Assembly (NCBI RefSeq): GCF_008122205.1
Contig: NZ_PHNJ01000001.1
Coordinates: 310,001-374,000 of the forward strand
Length of the DNA stretch: 64,000 bases
Source: Natronococcus pandeyae
Lineage (GTDB): Archaea; Halobacteriota; Halobacteria; Halobacteriales; Natrialbaceae
Reading direction: 5' to 3'
Both the position numbers and the translations under genes were made by a program. The notes under the pieces are model-generated. The model ran no database searches, was not told the DNA's origin, and was given only the letters and a program-made list of their open reading frames with translations. Below, in pieces: positions 16,638 through 24,680 of this stretch; positions within the stretch are counted from its first letter, which is position 1; each line of letters opens with the position of its first letter.

Positions 16638-17870
16638 ATGAGCGTAACCCGAGAACAACTTCGAGGGGTCGAACTGCCGGAGTTCGCGGTCACACTCCGA
16701 AACGCGGGAGTCGCAGGCGCGGGCGGTGCCGGGTTCCCGTCCTACGCCAAGTGGGAACACCTCGAGTCGGTCGACTCGTTGCTGGTGAACCATCAGGAGA
16801 GCGAACCGAACTACTACATGGACAAGTGGCTCGGCCGGGAGCGGACGGACGAGCTGGTCGCGCTGTTCGAGGGACTGCTCGATCACGCCTTCGATCGGAT
16901 CGTGATCGGCGCCAAGTGGACCGACCGGCAGGAGTGGGTCGGCGACCTCGAGCGGGCGACCGATGCGACGATCTACGAGCCCGACGAGTTGCCGATCGAC
17001 GAGAGCGAGCGCGGCGTCGTCGTCGCCTACACCGAGGACAAGTACGAGTTCGGGATGGAGAGCGTCCTCCTGCGACTCGTCGCGGGGGTCGTCATGCAGG
17101 GCGAGGAACTGCCGATGGATCACGGCTGGATCGTCCAGAACACCGAGACGCTCTGGAACGTCCGCGCCGCGCTCGTCGACGGCGAACCGACGACCCGAAA
17201 GTTCGTCCACGTCGACGGGCGGGTGCCTCGTCACCGCTTCCTCGAGGTGCCAGTCGGGACGCCCGCGACCGATCTGCTCGAGGCGGCGGGACGAACCGAC
17301 GGACTCGACGAGAACGAGGTGATCCTCGATGGCGGTCCCGGGTGGTGTTTCGAGATCGACGACTCGCCCGACGAGTTCGGCGTCCGAAAGCGAACGAACT
17401 GCCTCCTGGTGATGGAGGAGTCGGTCGTCGAGGAGAACCGCCTCGGCGGCGGCGGACGTGTCAACGTCCTCGCGCCGGCAGCCTGGAAGCACTCGGTCCA
17501 CGAGATCGAGCCCACGGAGACGATCGTCCCCGGCCGCGTCGAGGTCCCGCTGATCACGAATCCGAATTTCGAGGGGGTCGTCACGCCGAGCGAGCCGATC
17601 GTTCGACCGGGCGACGAACTCGAGGAAGGAGAGATGATCGCGCGGCCCGGAGACGGGATCAGCATCGCCCAGCACGCGCCGATCGACGGAACGGTGACCG
17701 GGGTCGACGACCGATCGATCTCGATCGACGCGCGCGGCGAGTCGGCGACCGAGACGGCGACGAGTCACCGCGTGTACTGGACCTGGTGTGCCGACTGCGG
17801 CCGGTACGTGCCGGGACCGAAGCTTCGGAGCGCGGATCCGACGACGTACGTCTGCGATCGCTGTCGCTGA
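16638..17870 (+). CDS. RnfC/PduS-like flavoprotein lacking ferredoxin domains, with C-terminal zinc-ribbon motif
   Basis: 410-residue protein related to the FMN-binding core of RnfC, PduS and the 51-kDa complex I subunit. 'AGVAGAGGAGFPSYAKW' followed by 'DSLLVNHQESEPNYYMDKW' matches the nucleotide-binding region, an SLBB-like domain follows ('FLEVPVGTPATDLLEAAG'), then a barrel-sandwich domain (about 310-375) and a terminal CADC...CDRC pair. The two [4Fe-4S] ferredoxin clusters of RnfC/PduS are missing. It may be an NADH-linked electron-transfer or cobalamin-reducing protein, but no partner gene is nearby. ATG 16638 was chosen over in-frame ATGs at 16590 and 16620. Function is inferred. Confidence 0.75.
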   Translation: MSVTREQLRGVELPEFAVTLRNAGVAGAGGAGFPSYAKWEHLESVDSLLVNHQESEPNYYMDKWLGRERTDELVALFEGLLDHAFDRIVIGAKWTDRQEWVGDLERATDATIYEPDELPIDESERGVVVAYTEDKYEFGMESVLLRLVAGVVMQGEELPMDHGWIVQNTETLWNVRAALVDGEPTTRKFVHVDGRVPRHRFLEVPVGTPATDLLEAAGRTDGLDENEVILDGGPGWCFEIDDSPDEFGVRKRTNCLLVMEESVVEENRLGGGGRVNVLAPAAWKHSVHEIEPTETIVPGRVEVPLITNPNFEGVVTPSEPIVRPGDELEEGEMIARPGDGISIAQHAPIDGTVTGVDDRSISIDARGESATETATSHRVYWTWCADCGRYVPGPKLRSADPTTYVCDRCR

Positions 17871-17925
17871 CGGCGTCGCTCACCCTCGATGATTCCTCGA
17901 CCGGGCGAAGAACGGTTTCGCGGGG

Positions 17926-18126
17926 CTATCGGCAACACGGCCAGACGGCTGTCGATCGGATCCACGCCGTGGCGTTTCGTCGGTCACAGATGACCGTGGC
18001 ACCGTCGTCTTCGTAGCTCACGTACTCGTCGAATTCGAGAGCGGTCGGCTCGTTCCGGACCGTCTCCTGTTGGCTGTTCGGATTCATCTCGAATAGCTCC
18101 TGCCGGCCATCTGCTGTAGCCGACAT
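17926..18126 (-). CDS. Small DUF7331-like protein
   Basis: 66-residue protein with the short conserved core 'YVSYEDDGATVICDRRNATAWIRS', which matches a halo-specific small-protein family (DUF7331). No known function. The C-terminus (TAVWPCCR) contains a vicinal Cys pair beyond the conserved part. It stands alone between two unrelated genes; the ATG is preceded by an A/T-containing stretch at about 18160-18180 that may hold its promoter. Confidence 0.7.
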   Translation of the reverse strand: MSATADGRQELFEMNPNSQQETVRNEPTALEFDEYVSYEDDGATVICDRRNATAWIRSTAVWPCCR

Positions 18127-18221
18127 CGGTGCCTCTCGTATCCGAGTGACGCTGAAAAGGGTTCCGTCAAAGTACTACTAGTGTGGTTATATCCCGCGGA
18201 TCACGGCTTGTTGGGGAGATC

Positions 18222-18647
18222 TCAGGGGGTCGGCTCTTCCTCGTCCTCGATCGGTTCGAGCCGCGTGGTACACCAGTGACAGAAGGTGAGATCCTCGTCG
18301 AGCGGTTTCCCGCACTGGGGGCAGCTCGGTCCGTCGGCGTCGTCGCCCGCGTTCGAGTTCGGTGGGAACCCCATCGCGCGGAACGTCGCGTCGATGGCGG
18401 CGAACAACACGATAAAGGAGAGGACGAACTGACTGATCGTGTCCGTTTCCTCGGTGACGAGCGTCATCCCGTCGCTCACCGAGCCGACAGCCGCGATCTG
18501 TTCGGTCGGCGGGAGAAAGATCGCAAGTGCCGCCACAAATACGCCACCGAACGCCAGCGCGCGCATCCAGTCGCGGATGAGCACGTGGCCTGCGCCGGGG
18601 AGGAGTACTGAGAGACCGGCGGCCGCGAGCGCACGGAGCCATGTCAT
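18222..18647 (-). CDS. Membrane protein with C-terminal zinc ribbon
   Basis: 141-residue protein. The N-terminal part has three hydrophobic segments (about 3-20, 28-45, 72-90), including a Gly-rich 'LSVLLPGAGHVLIRDW' of the type seen in small TM2-like proteins. The C-terminus ends with a zinc ribbon, CPQCGKPL...FCHWC, and an acidic tail. Haloarchaea carry many such 'membrane plus zinc ribbon' proteins (DUF7575-like); function is unknown. ATG 18647 fits the hydrophobic start; a longer frame to 18737 adds basic residues not expected in the family. Confidence 0.75.
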   Translation of the reverse strand: MTWLRALAAAGLSVLLPGAGHVLIRDWMRALAFGGVFVAALAIFLPPTEQIAAVGSVSDGMTLVTEETDTISQFVLSFIVLFAAIDATFRAMGFPPNSNAGDDADGPSCPQCGKPLDEDLTFCHWCTTRLEPIEDEEEPTP

Positions 18648-18771
18648 CGTACGTGAGAAAGGTAGGGGATCGCCCTTAACATTCCGATTTCGTCGTGAAC
18701 GTCTCGACGATCGACCTGCCGGTACGAAGCGATGCAAAACCGGGCCCGGTCGCAGCGCTGTGGCCGGTCGA

Positions 18772-19182
18772 TTATCCCCCGTCCTCGTCCGCGGAACAAT
18801 CGGTAGACGCCGTCACCGTTCGTTCCAGTTCGAACGAGTCCGATACGACGGTCACGTCGACCGGAACGTCGCCCCCGTCGGTTTCGAGGTCACACGCCGG
18901 ATTCGCTATCGTCTCGCTCTCACCCGGCTCGACTTCGGTTCCGTTCTCGGAGCGATTCTCCGCTCGCACGTCGGCGAAGACGGTGACGGGCGAGCCGTGT
19001 CGGTTCGTGATCGTGACGAGGTCGGTTCCGTTCTCCGGTTCGAACCCGATCGTCGCCTCGTCGTCGTCGACGACGTCGATGGTGACCGGGCGCTCGAGCG
19101 CGACGGAGGAGGCGCCAGCGGTGGCGACGACCAGCGACACGAGTCCCAGTATCGTGATCGCGAGACCGAGTCGAGTCGTCAC
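18772..19182 (-). CDS. Secreted protein resembling DUF1102/TasA-like subunits
   Basis: 136-residue exported protein. It starts at a GTG (19182) overlapping the stop of the upstream DUF7344 gene, with a hydrophobic segment (about 4-24) followed by a beta-rich domain. The first strand, 'ALERPVTIDVVDDDEATIGF', matches the pattern of the two DUF1102 proteins at 22.8-23.9 kb (AxRxV...D..A.L.L), so it is probably a diverged third member. Two cysteines lie near the C-terminus (NPACDL, STDCSAD). Probably cotranscribed with the DUF7344 gene and divergent from the signal-peptidase operon. Family assignment is by eye. Confidence 0.6.
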   Translation of the reverse strand: MTTRLGLAITILGLVSLVVATAGASSVALERPVTIDVVDDDEATIGFEPENGTDLVTITNRHGSPVTVFADVRAENRSENGTEVEPGESETIANPACDLETDGGDVPVDVTVVSDSFELERTVTASTDCSADEDGG

Positions 19183-19763
19183 GGTGGCCTCCCTTCCGAT
19201 CCGAGACGGTTGCGGCGGGTATGCCAGGTGTGTACGACCGCCGACGCGCCGAACATCGCCACGAGTATCGCCGCGAGCACTACACCCGAGAGGCCGGCAA
19301 ACGGGTACACCGAGTACCACGTCAGCGCGGTCATCGCCGCGGCGATCGCCGATAGACCGAGATAACACTGACTCCAGGGAATGTCGTGCGACGGAACGTA
19401 CTCGAGGTACATCCGGAGTTCGTATGCCTCGTCGGTCAGTTCCACTTCGCCCCGGTTGCGATCGTACTCGATGGCCCCGACCTCGGCGAGTTTCGGAAGA
19501 TGCGATTGGCGCAGTGCGGTGTAGACCCGCTTTCGTTTCTTCCACGGTAGTTCGTCGGGCGGCGTGTCGTACTCCCACGCCGAGATTCGATCGACGAGCG
19601 TTCGAAGATCCACCCGCCGGTCGTCACACTGTTCGAGAAAGTAGAGTACCCATCGCCGCCGACGGTTGCTCAGCATCGTAAATATCTCGTCACGCGTCAG
19701 TTTGTCAGTCTTCGATCGCGGTTCGTCTACTGCTGGAACGTAACTGCTCACCCCATCATCCAC
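19179..19763 (-). CDS. DUF7344 winged-helix protein with two membrane helices
   Basis: 194-residue halo-specific putative regulator. The N-terminal half is a winged-helix domain of the DUF7344 type: 'LTRDEIFTMLSNRRRRWVLYFL', a Val-Asp-Leu-Arg strand, 'RKRVYTALRQSHLPKLAEVGAIEYD' and 'GEVELT'. Two transmembrane helices follow (about 132-150 and 153-172). Membrane-tethered HTH proteins of this kind often neighbour secreted-protein genes. Here it lies upstream of a TasA-like gene and divergent from a SipW-like peptidase operon, so it may control both. DNA binding has not been shown by this sequence alone. Confidence 0.85.
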   Translation of the reverse strand: MDDGVSSYVPAVDEPRSKTDKLTRDEIFTMLSNRRRRWVLYFLEQCDDRRVDLRTLVDRISAWEYDTPPDELPWKKRKRVYTALRQSHLPKLAEVGAIEYDRNRGEVELTDEAYELRMYLEYVPSHDIPWSQCYLGLSAIAAAMTALTWYSVYPFAGLSGVVLAAILVAMFGASAVVHTWHTRRNRLGSEGRPP

Positions 19764-20104
19764 CCATCCGATTACTCACCACCAGAGGTGTTAATTAGTT
19801 ACAGTTTACATTCTGGTATCCATTCTGGTGCAACTACCGTTCACGACGACGGTTCCGGAAACCACTTCCTGACTGTATTTTTACATATTTGCGACCGGCG
19901 TTGAATTATCTCGGCAACGGGTCAGTTTCGACGGAACGGAATGGATGACCGGTAATACGCGGTTTTCCGACTACAGTCGTCGCCAGCAGCGGGGGAAATC
20001 GGCCCATAGCAAAACCGGACAGTCTCGTTCGCTGAACCGACGCGTCGCGAGGGATTGGGGTACCCGATGCGCTCGTCGTCGCGTCACCGGGGCTGGTAGC
20101 ACAT
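19764..20104. promoter_or_regulatory. Divergent intergenic region with direct repeat
   Basis: The 341 bases between the DUF7344 gene (minus) and the signal-peptidase gene (plus) hold no convincing gene. The left half is A/T rich. A direct repeat CATTCTGGT occurs at 19809-19817 and 19821-19829, 12 bases apart, close to the DUF7344 start, and a T-rich tract (about 19877-19890) lies further right. These are plausible promoter and regulator-binding elements for both directions. Confidence 0.45.
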
Positions 20105-21265
20105 ATGACAGATTCGAGCACGACTGGCCGGACAGTTCTCCGACGAGCGAGTGCGATCGGTATCGCGCTGATAGTCGTTACCCTCCTGGTCGGACACGTT
20201 CTCGGCGTTCCGATCGGGCTCGGGTACGTCGAAACCGGAAGCATGGAGCCGACGATCGACGCCGGCGACGGTTTCGTTGCCGTTCCGGCTGCCGTCGCCG
20301 GTCCCGTCGAAGAAGGGGATGTGATCGTCTACGACGCCCAGGAGGTCGAGGATGGTGGTCTGACGACGCATCGCGTCGTCGACGTGACCGAACACGGGTA
20401 CGTGACGCGGGGCGACGCGAACATGGTGACCGATCAGGACGGAAGCGAACCCCACGTCACCGACGGGCAGGTCACTGCGAAGGCGTTGCAAGTGAACGGC
20501 GAGGTAGTGGTGATCCCACACCTCGGGACGGCAGTAATGGGTCTCGAGAGCGGTCTCGAGTCGACCCAGTGGTGGCTGGCGTCGACCCTGGGGACGACAG
20601 CCGTTCTCGGTACGGAAGGGCTCTCGTATCTCCTGATCGGGTTCGGAGTAGCGGTACTCGGCGTCTCGGTCGCGCTCGACCGCCGCGGGACGAGCACGCG
20701 CAACCGATCTCGGACGCGCTCGCGCAGGGAGATCTACGACGCGCGGAAACTCGTCTTCGCGATGGGTGCACTGCTCGTCGTCGTTTCCCTCGCGACGATG
20801 ATCGCCATGTCGGGCTCGACCGAGATGGGGATTGTGAGTGCGGAGTTCGACTCGGAGCGCCCGGACGTGATCCCGGCCGGTGAAACGGAAGCGCACGCGT
20901 ACGAACTTCGAAACGACGGTCTCCTTCCGGTCGTGACGATCGTCGAACCAGCGAGCGACGGCGTAGCAGTGGACGAACGAGAGACGCTTCACCACGGCGA
21001 GAGTGCGAACGTAACCGTCTCGTACACTGCACCGCCGGAGACGGGGTACTACCTGCGCTCGTTCACCGAACACTCGTACTTCGCGGTGCTTCCGGCGCCG
21101 ATCATCGCCGCCCTGCACGCGATCCATCCGTGGCTGGCGATGACCGCCGTGGCGACCGCCCTCGCTGGACTGCTCGTCGTCCCGTTCGCCCTGCTCGTCG
21201 GCGCCCGCGAGATTAGAACGCGATCGCGGCATCGCTCGGACGCCACTGGGGGGATACTGAGGTGA
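20105..21265 (+). CDS. Signal peptidase I-like protein (S26B, SipW/ER type)
   Basis: 386-residue membrane protein. The N-terminal domain is an S26 signal peptidase of the archaeal/ER kind with a Ser-His dyad: Ser46 in 'ETGSMEPTI' and His89 in 'LTTHRVVDV', plus the 'GDAN' motif; bacterial-type Lys is absent. It is preceded by one membrane helix (15-38). After a second helix (about 178-198) comes a basic linker, another helix (about 216-234), a predicted beta-rich domain and a C-terminal helix (about 340-365). This makes it much longer than housekeeping Sec11. With DUF5305 and DUF1102 genes following, it is probably a dedicated SipW-like processing enzyme. Confidence 0.88.
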   Translation: MTDSSTTGRTVLRRASAIGIALIVVTLLVGHVLGVPIGLGYVETGSMEPTIDAGDGFVAVPAAVAGPVEEGDVIVYDAQEVEDGGLTTHRVVDVTEHGYVTRGDANMVTDQDGSEPHVTDGQVTAKALQVNGEVVVIPHLGTAVMGLESGLESTQWWLASTLGTTAVLGTEGLSYLLIGFGVAVLGVSVALDRRGTSTRNRSRTRSRREIYDARKLVFAMGALLVVVSLATMIAMSGSTEMGIVSAEFDSERPDVIPAGETEAHAYELRNDGLLPVVTIVEPASDGVAVDERETLHHGESANVTVSYTAPPETGYYLRSFTEHSYFAVLPAPIIAALHAIHPWLAMTAVATALAGLLVVPFALLVGAREIRTRSRHRSDATGGILR

Positions 21266-21301
21266 CTGATATGAACGAATCACAGCTACGCATTACCGGA
21301 G

Positions 21302-22462
21302 ATGGGGGTATCGAACGTGATCAGTGAACGAACGCTGCTGCGGCTTCGCGCCGCGCTCGACGAGTGGTTCGTCGTGGTCATCGTCGCATTGCTCACGCTG
21401 AGCCTCGTCGGCGGCTGGGCGGCGTACGGTTCCGTCGCGGCGCCCGACGACGAGGTCGAACAGCAGACCGTCGAGGTGTGGTCGTCGACCGCCGGCTTCG
21501 ACCACGGCGCGACGGTCCAGGAAGAGAACGAGGTGTTTCCGGCCGGGAGCGAACTGTCGGACCGGTCGGTCTACTTCACCGAGGTCTCACCCGAACTCGA
21601 CGCGACGTTTCGCTACGGGTACGACGCACCCGACGGTGACGTTGCGGTCGGCGTCGAGGCCGAGCGCGTGATCCGGTCGGTCGACGACGAAGACGTCGAA
21701 CACTGGTCCGTGAACGAAACCATCGCGGAGAGCGATACCCGCGGTCTCGAGCCCGGCGAAGAGCACACGACGTCCTTTAGCGTCGACGTGCCGGAGACGG
21801 CAAACGAGTCCGAACGCATCGAAGACAGCCTCGGCGGCTCGGCCGGATCCGTCGAGACCGTCGTCGTCGTCCACGTGACGGTGGAGGGGACGATCGACGG
21901 CGAACCGGTCGATCGCGTCGAAACTTACGAACTCGCGCTGGAGCCCGGCGGCTCGACCTACGCCGTCGACGCGCCCACGGCGGAACAGCGAACCGAAGAG
22001 CGAACCGAGGAGGTCGCGGCTGCGAGTACGTCCGGTTTCCTCGGCTCGGTCGCTCCCGTCCTCCTGACGCTCGCGTCGATCTGTGCCTTGGGGGCGCTCG
22101 TCATCGCCAGACAGAACGGCACCCTCGCGCCGTCCGAGACCGAACTCGAGCGTGTGCGCGAGCGGTACGAACGCGAGGAGTTCGACGACTGGATCTCGCG
22201 GGGGTCGCTCCCCGACGACGTTCGCGACCGAGCGCGGATCGAGGTGGCGACGCTCGAGGATCTCGTCGACGTGGCGATCGACTGCGATCGGCGCGTACTC
22301 GAGGACGAGCGCGCGGGCGAGTACTACGTGGTCGACGGGGAGTCGCTGTACGTCTACGTCCCGGACGCGCTCGAGGCGGCCGACGGGAGCGTGGATCGAA
22401 CCCCCGAAGAGACCACGCTGGCCGACGGATCGGGCGGCGAGTCCGACGACACCGACTCGTAG
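21302..22462 (+). CDS. DUF5305 membrane protein
   Basis: 386-residue protein with a membrane helix near the N-terminus (about 22-42), a beta-rich extracellular region (about 50-235) and a second helix (about 243-265), followed by a charged cytosolic tail that includes 'LVDVAIDCDRRVLEDE' and 'YYVVDGESLYVYVPDA'. This layout fits the DUF5305 family, which is regularly found next to archaeal signal peptidases. No enzyme motif is visible. It starts 36 bases after the peptidase gene and is probably an assembly or anchoring partner for the secreted subunits encoded downstream; this role is inferred from context. Confidence 0.8.
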   Translation: MGVSNVISERTLLRLRAALDEWFVVVIVALLTLSLVGGWAAYGSVAAPDDEVEQQTVEVWSSTAGFDHGATVQEENEVFPAGSELSDRSVYFTEVSPELDATFRYGYDAPDGDVAVGVEAERVIRSVDDEDVEHWSVNETIAESDTRGLEPGEEHTTSFSVDVPETANESERIEDSLGGSAGSVETVVVVHVTVEGTIDGEPVDRVETYELALEPGGSTYAVDAPTAEQRTEERTEEVAAASTSGFLGSVAPVLLTLASICALGALVIARQNGTLAPSETELERVRERYEREEFDDWISRGSLPDDVRDRARIEVATLEDLVDVAIDCDRRVLEDERAGEYYVVDGESLYVYVPDALEAADGSVDRTPEETTLADGSGGESDDTDS

Positions 22463-22827
22463 TTCGGTCTCGGCTCGAGTACCGACCGCTCGCTATTCTT
22501 CGATGCGCTCGCTCGAGGACGCTCCAGGCGGTCCCTGTCGATCCGTCATCGCACTCCTGCCGGCGCTACTGGCGGTCCCTACTCGAGAGAACGAACCCCC
22601 TGCGGCGGGGTACGGCGCGACTGATATCGTCGCGATCGGGACTTGATTTTGGCCGCACGCGGTTTCGACGCGACTGTCGACCTGCAAGACTCGCGTGTCG
22701 AATCTCCTGTCAGTGTATACACAAGGAGCGTCCTGAGGATGGTGGGAGTGCATGCGTTCGGAACTGACGACACGCCGTCGTGCGACGATCGGCCGAAGAT
22801 CCGAGCGTGCAACATTGGGTGACAACT
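22463..22827. other. Intergenic region upstream of the DUF1102 genes
   Basis: 365 bases with no credible gene. A ten-base palindrome GTGTATACAC lies at 22713-22722, bracketed by CTCC and GGAG. It is about 105 bases before the first DUF1102 start and could be a promoter or operator element, giving the subunit genes their own transcription. Confidence 0.4.
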
Positions 22828-23349
22828 ATGGAACGACGGAAATTCTTGATCGGGACAGGTAGTACAGCAATTGGAGCAAGCGCGCTCGTCGGTTCGGGTG
22901 CGTTCAGTTTTGTTCGTGCCGAACGTGACGTTGAGCTTAATGTCGAGTCTGACGAGAACGCCTATCTCGGACTCGGAGAGACGAGCGCGTACGCGTCGGG
23001 AACCGAAGACGGACAGCTAGAACTTCACTGGGGTGAAACCGACCACGGCGGAGAAGGCCTGAACGAAAACGCCGACTCGCGATTCGACGACGTGTTCAAA
23101 ATCACGAACCAGGGAACGAACGATGCACGAATCTCGTTCCACGATACCGAAGGAGAAGTCGGCTACGATTCTCCCGGTGCGACGTGGTACTACTCGGAAG
23201 ACTCCGGCTGGGAGGACAACGAAGTGAACGAGGACAATCCGGTCATCGAACCTGGCGAGGAGCTCTATATCCACGTCATCTTCTGGCTGACCGAATACGG
23301 TGAAGACGACTTGCCGGAGCACCTCGGAATCGTCGCAGAGGAACCCTGA
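22828..23349 (+). CDS. DUF1102 (TasA/camelysin-like) secreted protein 1
   Basis: 173-residue exported protein. A short Tat-like signal, 'MERRKFLIGTG', and hydrophobic stretch lead to the family motif 'GSGAFSFVRAERDVELNV', then the 'AYLGL' strand, 'DDVFKITNQGTNDARISF' and a C-terminal 'EPGEELYIHVIFW' strand. DUF1102 proteins resemble bacterial TasA and camelysin, secreted subunits processed by a SipW-type peptidase; a TasA-like protein also forms bundling pili in Pyrobaculum. The SipW-like gene is two genes upstream. Very acidic, low GC compared with neighbours. Fibre formation is inferred. Confidence 0.8.
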   Translation: MERRKFLIGTGSTAIGASALVGSGAFSFVRAERDVELNVESDENAYLGLGETSAYASGTEDGQLELHWGETDHGGEGLNENADSRFDDVFKITNQGTNDARISFHDTEGEVGYDSPGATWYYSEDSGWEDNEVNEDNPVIEPGEELYIHVIFWLTEYGEDDLPEHLGIVAEEP

Positions 23350-23374
23350 CTGAGCCCGTCCACGAAAGCGATTC

Positions 23375-23929
23375 ATGAAGCGACGAACCCTCATTGCCAC
23401 CGTCGGCGGTACGCTCGGAGGGGCCGGTGTAGTCGCTGGTTCTGGCGCGTTCAGTTTCGTGAGGGCGGATCGAACTGTCGAGGCCGAGGTCGTCGTCGAC
23501 AAAGAGGCGTACCTCAGACTCATGCCGAGGGACTCGAACTACGTCTCTCACTCGACTAACGGACGGTTGAAGTTCGACTTCGACGACGTCTTCAGCGAGG
23601 CGGGCGACTTCGGTGAGGGCGTCGGGTCTGACTCCGTTTACACGTTCGACGACCTTTTTTCGGCGAGAAATCAGGGGACACGCGACGTCAGCCTGTACTT
23701 CGAGTACGACGATGATGCTGTCGCCGACATCCGGGTACTCGAATACCCACCGAGTCCCAGCGACGATCCACTGACGGCTGATTCACCGTCGTCGGAAATC
23801 GGACCTGGCGAGGTAGTACAGTTTTCCGTGGAGATCGATACCACGGACACACCGCTCGGTACGTACGAGACGTCCATCGAACTCGTCGCCGCGGAAGACA
23901 CGACGGAGAGCCTTCCGACCGACGGGTAA
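23375..23929 (+). CDS. DUF1102 (TasA/camelysin-like) secreted protein 2
   Basis: 184-residue paralogue of the preceding gene, 25 bases downstream. It shares the start 'MKRRTLIATVGG', the processing-region motif 'GSGAFSFVRADRTVEAEV', the 'AYLRLMP' strand, the 'FDDLFSARNQGTRDVSLYF' segment and a closing 'IGPGEVVQFSVEIDT' strand. The identical 'GSGAFSFVRA' block in both copies marks the likely cleavage zone for the S26 peptidase. The middle has Asp/Gly-rich loops longer than in copy 1. The two proteins could be major and minor subunits of one surface structure. Confidence 0.8.
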   Translation: MKRRTLIATVGGTLGGAGVVAGSGAFSFVRADRTVEAEVVVDKEAYLRLMPRDSNYVSHSTNGRLKFDFDDVFSEAGDFGEGVGSDSVYTFDDLFSARNQGTRDVSLYFEYDDDAVADIRVLEYPPSPSDDPLTADSPSSEIGPGEVVQFSVEIDTTDTPLGTYETSIELVAAEDTTESLPTDG

Positions 23930-23938
23930 TTCACTCTT

Positions 23939-24631
23939 TTATTCGGCACCCAGCGTTCCGACCAATTCCGAGAGCGTCTCGAGGTCGTACTGTCCTGGCG
24001 CAGTCGCCGCCTCGGGATCGACCGGTGCGTACCCGATCCTCGAGCCGTAGACCGGCGCGACCGCGCGCGTGTGGCTGCCGACCTCGCCCATCGCCATCGT
24101 GGCGACGGCGTCGCCGTGGGCGGTCAACTGCTCCGTCGCGGACAGCAGCGCCAGGGTATCCGCCTTCGATTCCGCGGTGACGGCGAGCTTCGCGACGTCG
24201 GCGTACTTGCCGGCCTCGGTCAACGTCGAAACCATCTCGCCGCGGGACGGCGTCCCCTCGAAGTCGTGGGCGGAGGCGACGATCGCGACGTCGCGCTCGC
24301 GTGCGGTCTCGAGCACTGCGTCAGTCCCGATCTCGTCGTCCAGGATCGCCTCGAGTTCGATATCGATCGCATCGACGGCGTCGAACCTCGTCGCCTCGGC
24401 GAGTATCTCGAGCCGTTCCTCGTCGCTTCCATCCCATTCCCCACCTTCCCAGGCAGCCCTGTTCGTCGCAAGAATCGGCAACCCGCCATCGTAGTCCTCG
24501 AGCGCGGCGAGTGACTCGTCTGCCAGATCCATCCGGAACTCGATCGCGTCCGCGTACTCGCGGGCGGCGGGCTCCTCGCTCAGGTTGGCGGTCGAGGCGG
24601 CGAGAACGAACTCGTCGAAGTCGAGACTCAT
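23939..24631 (-). CDS. aroD: 3-dehydroquinate dehydratase, type I
   Basis: Dehydrates 3-dehydroquinate to 3-dehydroshikimate through a Schiff base. The 230-residue TIM barrel has 'AIEFRMDLAD' (substrate-binding Glu and Arg), catalytic His122 in 'ASAHDFEGTPSR' and the Schiff-base Lys148 in 'YADVAKLAVTA', then 'MGEVGSHTRAVAPVYGSRIGYA'. The family length is about 220-250. It is convergent with the DUF1102 genes, and its start lies 50 bases beyond the tfb stop on the same strand, so tfb and aroD could be cotranscribed. Confidence 0.95.
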   Translation of the reverse strand: MSLDFDEFVLAASTANLSEEPAAREYADAIEFRMDLADESLAALEDYDGGLPILATNRAAWEGGEWDGSDEERLEILAEATRFDAVDAIDIELEAILDDEIGTDAVLETARERDVAIVASAHDFEGTPSRGEMVSTLTEAGKYADVAKLAVTAESKADTLALLSATEQLTAHGDAVATMAMGEVGSHTRAVAPVYGSRIGYAPVDPEAATAPGQYDLETLSELVGTLGAE

Positions 24632-24680
24632 TGCTCCGATGTAGCGCGGAGCACGGAAAAAACGGTGTCGTTCCGGCGAG

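Noticed and set aside
19764-20104. tRNA or small coding gene in the divergent spacer
   Set aside because: No cloverleaf arms or TTC-loop consensus and no frame with haloarchaeal composition.
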